Below, piece after piece: positions 1 through 5,029 of a DNA stretch of 5,029 nucleotides (position 1 is the first letter of the stretch; every line of letters starts with the position of its first letter). The translations under genes and the position numbers were made by a program. The notes below the pieces were generated by a model, which searched no databases, was not told where the DNA came from, and worked only from the letters and a program-made list of their open reading frames with translations. This stretch comes from an uncultured Armatimonadota bacterium (lineage in GTDB: Bacteria > Armatimonadota > Fimbriimonadia > Fimbriimonadales > Fimbriimonadaceae), in the NCBI GenBank assembly GCA_946478935.1, contig CAMLEL010000223.1:1-5029 (forward strand), given 5' to 3'.

Positions 1-100
1 CCCATTGTTTATCGAGGATTTGGCGGCGCACAATATCACTATGCCAGTGCGGCTTGCTGTCAGCTTCGCTGCCCATCGACCGGAGGAACTTCAATCTTGA
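1..100 (+). CDS. C-terminal end of an unidentified upstream gene (5' partial)
   Basis: Reading from base 2, the frame is open for 32 codons and ends at TGA 98-100. The product tail begins PLFIEDLAAHNITMPV and ends HRPEELQS. The stop overlaps the TTG start of the next gene in the four bases TTGA (97-100), the usual geometry of translationally coupled genes, which is the main argument that this is a real gene end. The SD for the next gene lies inside this reading frame. The family cannot be named from 32 residues. The competing frame (from base 1) is also open through the same stretch but simply continues upstream of the 97 start, and is less likely to be used because of the SD at 82-87. What is seen is the open frame and the overlap; that this is an operon partner is inference. 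Confidence 0.55.
   Translation, partial: PLFIEDLAAHNITMPVRLAVSFAAHRPEELQS
82..87 (+). promoter_or_regulatory. Shine-Dalgarno site that fixes a TTG start at 97
   Basis: GGAGGA lies nine bases before TTG 97-99. There is no ATG or GTG at a comparable distance in this frame, so this site decides the start of the SGNH-sialidase gene. It sits inside the end of the upstream coding frame, as expected for coupled translation. Confidence 0.8.
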
Positions 101-1725
101 CCCTTACTGGACTTGCATTCATCTTGGCCGTCGCGCCCATTCGGGTTGCCTGTGTTGGCGACTCGAATACTCAAGGCCGGGGAGGGATTCAAAACTATCC
201 TGCTCAGCTTCAAAGGATTCTCGGTGGAGGGTACGCCGTGCGTAACTTTGGTCGCAACAGTGCGTCCGTTCTGCCTGGCAACTATCAATATCGGACTTTG
301 CCGGAAATGAGAAAGGCTCTGGAGTTTCGACCGAACAAGGTGCTCTTGATGCTGGGAACCAACGACTCTCCGGGTGCAGGCTGGGATGCGAAACGGGATG
401 CATTTCGCACCGAGTACCAAATGCTGATCGATGCGTTTGAGAACCTCGATACCAAACCCGAGGTCATCGTCGTTGTTCCGCCACCGATGTTTTTCCCGAG
501 CCCAGATTGGCGACCGCGAAACTTCGATATGCAGATTGCACCGCTGATCGAGCGGATCGCCTACGTGAATGACTTACGTGTCTACAGCGCTCGCAAGTTG
601 TTTGACGGCATGGGAGACCTGTTCTCCGACAAACTGCATCCATCCAACCTGGGCTTTAGGATCTTAGCCCAAGCTATCAGCGAGGAAATCTTTGGAAGAA
701 CGAGGCAGAAATTGAAAACGCTGGACTGGGCAGGTGATGCTGCCCGCCAAGTCACGGTCGATCAAGAATCAGGGCAATACCTGGGTCATGTAAGCACAAC
801 GCTTCTGGAGGATGGGAAAACAATTCTGGCTGTCTATCCCAAAGGACATGGCAAGGGGCCGATCGTATACAAACGTTCATTGGATGGCGGCAAGACGTGG
901 TCGGAGCGCCTGCCAACCCCTGAGAACTGGTCGACTTCGCTTGAAACTCCCACAATTCATCGAGTAGGTCCAAAGCGACTAATTATGTGGTCTGGGCTCT
1001 ATCCGGCGCGAATCGCCTCAAGCGATGATGAGGGTCGCACCTGGACTCCGCTGCGACAAGTTGGAGATTGGGGTGGCATTGTCGTAATGGGATTTGTCGA
1101 GCCCACCTCAGACGGGCGCCTGATTGCGATGTTCCACGACGACGGACGATTCTTTAAAAAAGAGGGCGGTCCGCGAATCTTCACACTGTATCAAGTTGAA
1201 TCTCGCGACCTGGGCGAGACCTGGTCCGAACCCCGGGCGCTTTTTGCCTCGAATGATATTCACCTTTGCGAGCCGGGCCAGATTCGAAGTGATGACGGCA
1301 AACAGATTGCCGTACTCCTCAGAGAGAACAAGCGCGTCAAGCCAAGCCACATCTTCTTCTCCAACGATGAGGGTCGGACTTGGACTGAACCCCGACCGAT
1401 GAACCCGGTTCTCGCTGGCGACCGCCACACGCTCAAACGGCTTCCCGATGGACGAATTGTCGCCGTGTATCGCGATATGCAAAAGGGCAGCCCATGGCAG
1501 GGCGACTTTATTGCCTGGGTTGGCACCTATGAGGATCTGGTAGCTGGACGCGAGGGGCAACTCAGAATCAGGCTGCTGGACAACAAGGGCTCTTGGGATT
1601 CCAGTTATCCGGGTCTTGAACTTCTTCCTGACGGAACACTGGTTGCGACTACCTACGGACAGTGGGAAGAAGGCAAGCCTCAGTTCATCAAGTCGGTCCG
1701 ATTCAACGTGTCGGAGCTTAGGTAA
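97..1725 (+). CDS. Two-domain secreted protein: SGNH/GDSL esterase fused to sialidase-like BNR propeller
   Basis: 542 aa from a TTG start. Residues 2-14 are hydrophobic and may be a short leader. The SGNH hydrolase domain spans about 15-200: block I GDSN (Ser23 likely nucleophile), block II Gly52 in NFGRNS, block III GTND (Gly87, Asn89) and block V DKLH (Asp178, His181). The complete catalytic set predicts an active carbohydrate or acyl esterase. The second domain (about 220-540) is a BNR beta-propeller with four Asp boxes (SxDxGxTW) at 261-268, 309-316, 369-376 and 422-429. The segment CEPGQIRSDDGKQIAVLLREN (Glu391) and the tail YPGLELLPDG (Tyr504) resemble the Glu and Tyr regions of sialidases. 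The N-terminal RIP arginine motif of true GH33 enzymes is not seen; the equivalent segment reads GHVSTTLL. The glycosidase substrate is therefore uncertain and may not be sialic acid. The gene overlaps both neighbours. Confidence 0.9.
   Translation: MTLTGLAFILAVAPIRVACVGDSNTQGRGGIQNYPAQLQRILGGGYAVRNFGRNSASVLPGNYQYRTLPEMRKALEFRPNKVLLMLGTNDSPGAGWDAKRDAFRTEYQMLIDAFENLDTKPEVIVVVPPPMFFPSPDWRPRNFDMQIAPLIERIAYVNDLRVYSARKLFDGMGDLFSDKLHPSNLGFRILAQAISEEIFGRTRQKLKTLDWAGDAARQVTVDQESGQYLGHVSTTLLEDGKTILAVYPKGHGKGPIVYKRSLDGGKTWSERLPTPENWSTSLETPTIHRVGPKRLIMWSGLYPARIASSDDEGRTWTPLRQVGDWGGIVVMGFVEPTSDGRLIAMFHDDGRFFKKEGGPRIFTLYQVESRDLGETWSEPRALFASNDIHLCEPGQIRSDDGKQIAVLLRENKRVKPSHIFFSNDEGRTWTEPRPMNPVLAGDRHTLKRLPDGRIVAVYRDMQKGSPWQGDFIAWVGTYEDLVAGREGQLRIRLLDNKGSWDSSYPGLELLPDGTLVATTYGQWEEGKPQFIKSVRFNVSELR
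1713..1716 (+). promoter_or_regulatory. Shine-Dalgarno site for the DUF3472 gene
   Basis: GGAG lies eight bases before ATG 1725-1727, inside the last codons of the preceding gene. Stop and start share one base in TAATG (1723-1727), so re-initiation by terminating ribosomes is likely. Confidence 0.65.
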
Positions 1726-2930
1726 TGGTCTTGGCTGTCATCCTGCTTCAAACCGCAATGTTGGAAGTTCCGGCATTCACCGCCTACTCGATGCCGGACA
1801 CCGATGCGTTCGGAAGTTGGGAAGCGGGCAAGAGTCCGAATTGGACCAACCCATCCACCCGAATCGTCTGGTACGGCAAGTTTGCGAGGCCAGGCGAACT
1901 TTGGGCGAGTGTCAAGCTTGATCCTTCAAAACCCATGTCGAACGATTTTCGTTTGAGGTTTGAAGGTCGCGGGTACATCGGTGAATCGGACAGAAAAGGG
2001 ACCTTCCGTTTCGGCCCACTCAACGTCAGTTCACCGGGCTACCGAACGATTGAGTTTTCATCTCAAGGAAAACGGGGCGAATCTCAGGGAACTCCGGTTA
2101 GCCTGACGCTCACAGGTCCGGCAGTAGAAGGGGCCCATTTCAACCTGAAGCCGAGGCGCAATGCCGCATCCGTGCATCTGGGGTATCCCACCGGCGCGGA
2201 CGAAGAAGTTGTAGCGTTCTATTGCGAAGCCAAACCGATCACCGATCCGATCCATACGTTCTATATGGCTTGTGGATTTCGCCGGGGCTACTTCGGAATC
2301 CAAGTGAACAGCCTTACCGAACGCCGGGTGATCTTCTCGATTTGGGATGCAGGCAATGAAGCTGTCGACCGTAGCAAAGTTCCGGTTGACAACCGCGTCA
2401 AGCTTCTTAGCAAGGGCGAGGGCGTCTACGCCAGCGACTTTGGCAACGAAGGCACCGGGGGGCACAGCCATTTGAAATATCGGTGGTCCAATGGTGAAAC
2501 GTACAGGTTCCTCGTTCGCGCCAAACCCAGGGGAACATCGACCGATTACACATCCTATTTTTGGTTTCCGGACCGGAAGGCTTGGGGCTTGATATCCAGC
2601 TTTCGAGCCCCAAAGGATGGGGGCCATCTGAAGGGCCTGCACTCGTTCGTCGAGAACTTCTGGGGGACGAATGGGAACCTGAGACGTCGGGTGGAACTTC
2701 GCAACCAGTGGATTCAAACGGCTGACGGTAATTGGTCAAGGCTGGAGAAGGCCCGTTTTACCTGTGACCCAACGGGCAAGACTGATCGGTTCGATTACGC
2801 TGCCGGAAGGTCGGGCGGCGGTTTCTTCCTCCAAAATGGCGGTTTTCAAGACAACGGAGTCAAGTTTGGCGACGAGTTCGAATCTATTCGTGCTGACAAG
2901 CTGCCAACTGACTTGCCACCGGATAGATAA
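1725..2930 (+). CDS. DUF5077-DUF3472 domain protein, predicted exported
   Basis: 401 aa. The first 17 residues (MVLAVILLQTAMLEVPA) are hydrophobic and look like a short leader without the usual Lys/Arg, so export is probable but not certain. About residues 18-135 form a beta-rich N-terminal domain of the DUF5077 type. About 148-345 match my memory of DUF3472: VHLGYP near 149-154, FYMACGFRRGYFGIQVNSLTERR (about 178-200), FSIWDAG, RVKLLSKGEGVY, FGNEGTGGHS (239-248), TYRFLVRA and a TDYTSYFWFP block (273-282). Such proteins are found near glycoside hydrolases and sulfatases in polysaccharide-degrading bacteria; no biochemical activity is established to my knowledge. A carbohydrate-binding or lyase-like role is only inference. 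The gene is coupled to the SGNH-sialidase gene by a one-base overlap, implying stoichiometric production. Length is typical and no damage is seen. Confidence 0.88.
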   Translation: MVLAVILLQTAMLEVPAFTAYSMPDTDAFGSWEAGKSPNWTNPSTRIVWYGKFARPGELWASVKLDPSKPMSNDFRLRFEGRGYIGESDRKGTFRFGPLNVSSPGYRTIEFSSQGKRGESQGTPVSLTLTGPAVEGAHFNLKPRRNAASVHLGYPTGADEEVVAFYCEAKPITDPIHTFYMACGFRRGYFGIQVNSLTERRVIFSIWDAGNEAVDRSKVPVDNRVKLLSKGEGVYASDFGNEGTGGHSHLKYRWSNGETYRFLVRAKPRGTSTDYTSYFWFPDRKAWGLISSFRAPKDGGHLKGLHSFVENFWGTNGNLRRRVELRNQWIQTADGNWSRLEKARFTCDPTGKTDRFDYAAGRSGGGFFLQNGGFQDNGVKFGDEFESIRADKLPTDLPPDR

Positions 2931-2994
2931 GGTATAGGGCACTATTGCGATGGGACTATCGATCAAGTCGTAGAAGACCTTGGGTATGCTTCAG

Positions 2995-3108
2995 ACGCTG
3001 AGTTCAGTTCATGGAGAACTGGAGCGGGGGAACCATCCGAATGGGGTGAATGGCGATATCCGCCTAGGGCGACTCTGGCCCGAATCCGTCAGCTAACCTC
3101 GTAAGCGT
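2995..3108 (+). promoter_or_regulatory. Cyclic di-AMP riboswitch aptamer (ydaO/yuaA class)
   Basis: The conserved blocks of this class, as I recall them, occur in the correct order: AGCGGGGGAACCA (3023-3035), GGGGTGAAT (3043-3051), CCGAATCCG (3080-3088) and CAGCTAACCTCGTAAGCG (3090-3107). Pairing supports the fold: closing stem ACGCT 2995-2999 with AGCGT 3104-3108; hairpin CAGTTC 3005-3010 with GAACTG 3016-3021; hairpin GGCG 3052-3055 with CGCC 3061-3064; and GGGC 3067-3070 with GCCC 3078-3081. In characterised members the RNA binds two c-di-AMP molecules and generally lowers expression of cell-wall hydrolases, potassium and osmolyte transporters. Here it lies 68 bases before the TTG start of a small unknown gene. 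No hairpin with a U-tract is visible between aptamer and gene, so control may act on translation. Confidence 0.87.
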
Positions 3109-3159
3109 GTCATAAGAGGCCCGGTGTGTGTCGGCAGATCGGGACCCTTCATGGATCAG

Positions 3160-3171
3160 ACCTTGGAGGTT
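3160..3171 (+). promoter_or_regulatory. Shine-Dalgarno region of the riboswitch-controlled gene, with self-complementary flank
   Basis: GGAGG (3165-3169) lies seven bases before TTG 3177-3179 and is among the strongest SDs in the window. ACCT 3160-3163 can pair with AGGT 3167-3170 over a three-base loop. GAGGTT 3166-3171 is also the perfect complement of AACCTC 3095-3100 inside the riboswitch core. These mutually exclusive pairings could form a translational expression platform; this part is inference. Confidence 0.6.
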
Positions 3172-3176
3172 GAAAA

Positions 3177-3494
3177 TTGTTGTTTGAACACAAAGTGCGG
3201 CAGGCTGCCGAAACCGTTGACATTAGTTTTGTCGGTGGTATCGCCAAGGCAAGGCGTTTTTTGCGTCTTGCGCGTCGAATCCGACAGAACGCCGGACAGA
3301 TTGGACGGCTCGCTCTTCGTTTCGCCCATCGTGGGGACTGGGAGAAAGCTAACCGCTTCCGCAAGTCGTATGACCGACTTACGGAACTTCATGTCGAAAT
3401 GCGGGAGCGGGCACGCGCCGCAATAAGGCAACCGAGCGGGCTTAGATTTGAGGCCGCACCGACTCCGGCACCTTACGCCGGAATCACTGATTAA
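3177..3494 (+). CDS. Unrecognised 105-aa basic protein, riboswitch-controlled
   Basis: The start TTG at 3177 is chosen because GGAGG at 3165-3169 is ideally spaced; no other start is as well supported. A second TTG follows immediately. The product is rich in Arg (about 18 residues) and appears mostly helical: residues 22-52 contain closely spaced basic residues (AKARRFLRLARRIRQNAGQ), residues 53-85 are mixed charge (HRGDWEKANRFRKSYDRLTE), and the last 20 residues are Pro/Ala-rich and probably disordered. There is no leader peptide, membrane segment or metal-binding cysteine set, so a cytoplasmic nucleic-acid-binding or ribosome-associated role is conceivable but unproven. I do not recognise the family. 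A c-di-AMP riboswitch lies upstream and a terminator-like hairpin downstream, so the gene appears to be a single-gene unit. Codon choice resembles the neighbouring genes. Confidence 0.72.
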   Translation: MLFEHKVRQAAETVDISFVGGIAKARRFLRLARRIRQNAGQIGRLALRFAHRGDWEKANRFRKSYDRLTELHVEMRERARAAIRQPSGLRFEAAPTPAPYAGITD

Positions 3495-3513
3495 ACATAA
3501 CCGATTCACGCTT

Positions 3514-3529
3514 TGCGCAGCGTGGCGCA
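3514..3529 (+). repeat. Small inverted repeat (5-bp hairpin)
   Basis: TGCGC (3514-3518) and GCGCA (3525-3529) are perfect reverse complements around a six-base loop, 20 bases after the stop of the small gene. It has no U-tract. It could help stall or protect the transcript ahead of the larger hairpin at 3532-3570, or be chance. Confidence 0.3.
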
Positions 3530-3531
3530 TG

Positions 3532-3575
3532 ACCCCCTCCATCTCCGACTTCGTGAGATGCGAAGGGGGTTTAGC
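3532..3575 (+). terminator. Bulged hairpin, probable intrinsic terminator
   Basis: ACCCCCT (3532-3538) pairs with AGGGGGT (3564-3570), and ATCTC (3541-3545) pairs with GAGAT (3555-3559), enclosing a nine-base loop. The two stems are separated by an internal loop (CC against GCGA). A T-containing stretch follows (TTTAGCATTTGTTT from 3570), weaker than a classical U-tract. Position after the small gene and before the GH20 gene fits termination of the riboswitch transcript. Partial readthrough into the GH20 gene is possible. Confidence 0.6.
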
Positions 3576-3579
3576 ATTT

Positions 3580-3606
3580 GTTTAGTAGAAAATCGGGAAA
3601 CTAAAC
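3580..3606 (+). promoter_or_regulatory. 7-bp perfect inverted repeat before the GH20 start, possible operator
   Basis: GTTTAGT (3580-3586) and ACTAAAC (3600-3606) are perfect reverse complements with a 13-base spacer. The right arm ends two bases before the ATG and covers the place where a ribosome site would sit. It could be a dimeric-repressor operator or an RNA hairpin masking the start. It partly overlaps the weak T-run after the upstream hairpin. Function is inferred from position only. Confidence 0.4.
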
Positions 3607-3608
3607 CC

Positions 3609-5029
3609 ATGCTCGGAACCCTTGCCACCCTATGCGCTCTTGGTGCGGGGCAAAATGCCTCCATGCCCGTCGTCGTTCCCCAGCCGTTGTCGATGAAAAG
3701 TTCGTCGAGTTCATTCGAATTGAATTCGAGGACTCAGATCATTTATGCCGGTGGTCCGGTCGGCATCCTCGGAGCTGGTCGCATGTTGCAGAGTTTCTTG
3801 AGCCCAGCAACCGGGTACCCGTTGGAGATCAAGTCGAGAGGAGATAAGAACGCCATCCACCTTCGGTTGAAGCAAGACTCGAAGCTGGGGCAGGAAGGGT
3901 ACCGGCTCAAAGTGTCTTCTGACCGGGTTGATATCGAGGCGACAACTGAGGCGGGCCTGTTTTATGGTTCGCAAACCCTGCGGCAACTGCTTCCGGCAGA
4001 GACCTTTCGACGTGGGCGGGTGGCAGGAATTCAGTGGAAGGTCGCTGGAGTGGAGATCGAAGACGTGCCGCGATTCCGGTGGCGAGGGGGCATGTTGGAC
4101 ACGGCTCGCCACTTCATGCCGAAGGAGTTCGTGATGAAGTTCATCGACATGCTGGCCATGCACAAGATGAATAGTTTCCACTGGCATCTCACGGACGACC
4201 AAGGTTGGCGGATCGAAATCAAGAAGTATCCCAAGCTCACCGAGATTGGATCGTGGCGGAAGAACACGATGACGAAGTACGGCAATCCGGGCGAGTACTC
4301 GGGGCAACCGCACGGGGGTTACTACACACAAGACGATATTCGCGAAGTGGTGGCCTATGCAAAGGAGCGCCATGTGAACGTGGTGCCAGAGATAGAAATG
4401 CCGGGCCATGCGCAAGCTGCCATTGCGTCCTATCCGTGGCTTGGCAATATGCCGAATGAGCAATTGGAGGTAGGAACGCGCTGGGGAGTCATTGAGAATG
4501 TCTTCAACACGGAGCCCGAAACCATCAAGTTCTTGCAGGACGTTCTCGTCGAGGTCATGGACTTGTTCCCGAGTCAATTCATTCACATTGGCGGCGATGA
4601 ATGCCCGAAAGTCCAATGGAAAGCTTCCGCGAAGGCACAAGCGCGCATCCGTGATCTTGGACTGAAGGATGAACACGGCTTGCAGAGCTGGTTCATCCGA
4701 CAAATGGATTCATTCATCGACTCCAAGGGGAAGCGGTTGATCGGCTGGAGCGAGATATTGGAAGGAGGGTTGGCGGAAAAGGCCGCCCTGATGGTTTGGT
4801 TGGGCAGCGATGGCGCGATGGAGGCAGTCTCCAGTGGTCATGACGTGGTGATGTCTCAAACGAGCCATGCTTACCTGGACTATTACCAATCACGTGACAC
4901 CAAAGGCGAGCCTCATGGAATAGGAGGGTTTCTTCCGCTTTCCAAGGTCTACGACTACAATCCGGTGCTGCCACAAATGACCCAGGAACAGGCAAAGCAT
5001 GGCATGGGTGTTCAATTCAATCTGTGGAC
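3609..5029 (+). CDS. Family 20 glycoside hydrolase, beta-N-acetylhexosaminidase (3' partial)
   Basis: 473 complete codons are present and the frame is still open at the window end. Residues 1-17 (MLGTLATLCALGAGQNA) look like a short leader. About 20-150 form the GH20b-type alpha/beta domain common ahead of GH20 barrels, including GYRLKVSSDRVDIEA and a GLFYGSQTLRQLL block. The (beta/alpha)8 catalytic domain begins near 154 with RFRWRGGMLDTARHFMP, then HWHLTDDQGWR (191-201), EIEMPGHA (261-267) and HIGGDE (326-331). Asp330 and Glu331 are the catalytic pair: Asp positions the substrate acetamido group and Glu is the general acid. The family removes terminal beta-linked GlcNAc or GalNAc from glycans or chitooligosaccharides. 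Probably 100 to 250 residues are missing. The ATG at 3609 has only a weak GGGA (3595-3598) as SD. An in-frame ATG at 3558 lies inside the terminator hairpin and gives an unlikely leader. Confidence 0.95.
   Translation, partial: MLGTLATLCALGAGQNASMPVVVPQPLSMKSSSSSFELNSRTQIIYAGGPVGILGAGRMLQSFLSPATGYPLEIKSRGDKNAIHLRLKQDSKLGQEGYRLKVSSDRVDIEATTEAGLFYGSQTLRQLLPAETFRRGRVAGIQWKVAGVEIEDVPRFRWRGGMLDTARHFMPKEFVMKFIDMLAMHKMNSFHWHLTDDQGWRIEIKKYPKLTEIGSWRKNTMTKYGNPGEYSGQPHGGYYTQDDIREVVAYAKERHVNVVPEIEMPGHAQAAIASYPWLGNMPNEQLEVGTRWGVIENVFNTEPETIKFLQDVLVEVMDLFPSQFIHIGGDECPKVQWKASAKAQARIRDLGLKDEHGLQSWFIRQMDSFIDSKGKRLIGWSEILEGGLAEKAALMVWLGSDGAMEAVSSGHDVVMSQTSHAYLDYYQSRDTKGEPHGIGGFLPLSKVYDYNPVLPQMTQEQAKHGMGVQFNLW

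Noticed and set aside
1108..1560. 150-codon open frame on the minus strand
   Set aside because: Antisense to the BNR propeller region, where the repeated Asp boxes prove the forward frame.
2058..2717. 219-codon open frame on the minus strand
   Set aside because: Antisense to the well-supported DUF3472 coding sequence; no recognisable motif in its product.
2931..2994. Promoter for the riboswitch transcript or terminator of the first operon
   Set aside because: Only weak matches were seen (TTGCGA at 2945 and TATGCT at 2985, badly spaced) and only 4- to 5-bp distant inverted repeats. Not enough to annotate either element.
3124..3426. Forward GTG-start frame of 100 codons overlapping the small gene
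   Set aside because: It has no ribosome site before its start, its product is low-complexity in style, and the SD at 3165 points to the TTG at 3177 in a different frame.
3156..3542. 128-codon open frame on the minus strand opposite the small gene
   Set aside because: The forward frame has a strong, well-spaced SD and an upstream riboswitch on the same strand. The reverse frame would start inside the terminator hairpin and end in the forward SD.
3558..3608. Upstream in-frame ATG as an alternative GH20 start
   Set aside because: It sits inside the stem of the probable terminator, lacks an SD, and adds a charged stretch ahead of the hydrophobic leader.
3711..4703. 330-codon open frame on the minus strand
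   Set aside because: It lies wholly antisense to the GH20 gene, whose catalytic motifs are intact. Its translation shows no domain signature and it is explained by the codon bias of the forward gene.
1..5029. Mobile elements, CRISPR arrays, tRNA or rRNA genes
   Set aside because: No transposase-like frame, terminal repeats, regularly spaced direct repeats, or tRNA cloverleaf were found on reading the window. The tRNA-like look of 2995-3108 is better explained by the riboswitch.

Overview
The window carries a forward-strand cluster of predicted secreted glycan-active enzymes, split by a small riboswitch-controlled gene. No convincing gene lies on the minus strand. By eye the DNA is moderately GC-rich. 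TTG starts behind strong Shine-Dalgarno (SD) sites, 1- and 4-nt gene overlaps, and very short leader peptides without positive charge suggest a carbohydrate-degrading bacterium. Candidates are Armatimonadota (Fimbriimonas-like), or less likely Planctomycetota or Verrucomicrobiota. This placement is inference from style and gene content, since no phylogenetic marker is present.

Region 1 (1-2930) is a translationally coupled operon segment. The C-terminal 32 residues of an unidentified upstream gene end at 100. Its stop overlaps the TTG start of a 542-aa two-domain protein (97-1725): an N-terminal SGNH/GDSL esterase joined to a sialidase-like BNR beta-propeller with four Asp boxes. That gene's stop overlaps by one base the start of a 401-aa protein (1725-2930) with the DUF5077 plus DUF3472 architecture. 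Together these suggest removal of acyl groups from, and recognition or hydrolysis of, a complex glycan outside the cytoplasm.

Region 2 (2931-3608) is the most notable part. Bases 2995-3108 match the cyclic di-AMP riboswitch (ydaO/yuaA class) in all the conserved core blocks I can recall. Directly downstream is a strong SD and a TTG start for an unrecognised 105-aa basic helical protein (3177-3494), followed by a bulged hairpin resembling an intrinsic terminator (3532-3575). The riboswitch with this one small gene looks like a self-contained c-di-AMP-responsive unit.

Region 3 (3609-5029) is a family 20 glycoside hydrolase (beta-N-acetylhexosaminidase) with an intact Asp-Glu catalytic pair, cut off by the window end. 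A perfect 7-bp inverted repeat (3580-3606) sits immediately before its start codon. The gene may have its own promoter or operator, or be reached by readthrough from the riboswitch transcript.
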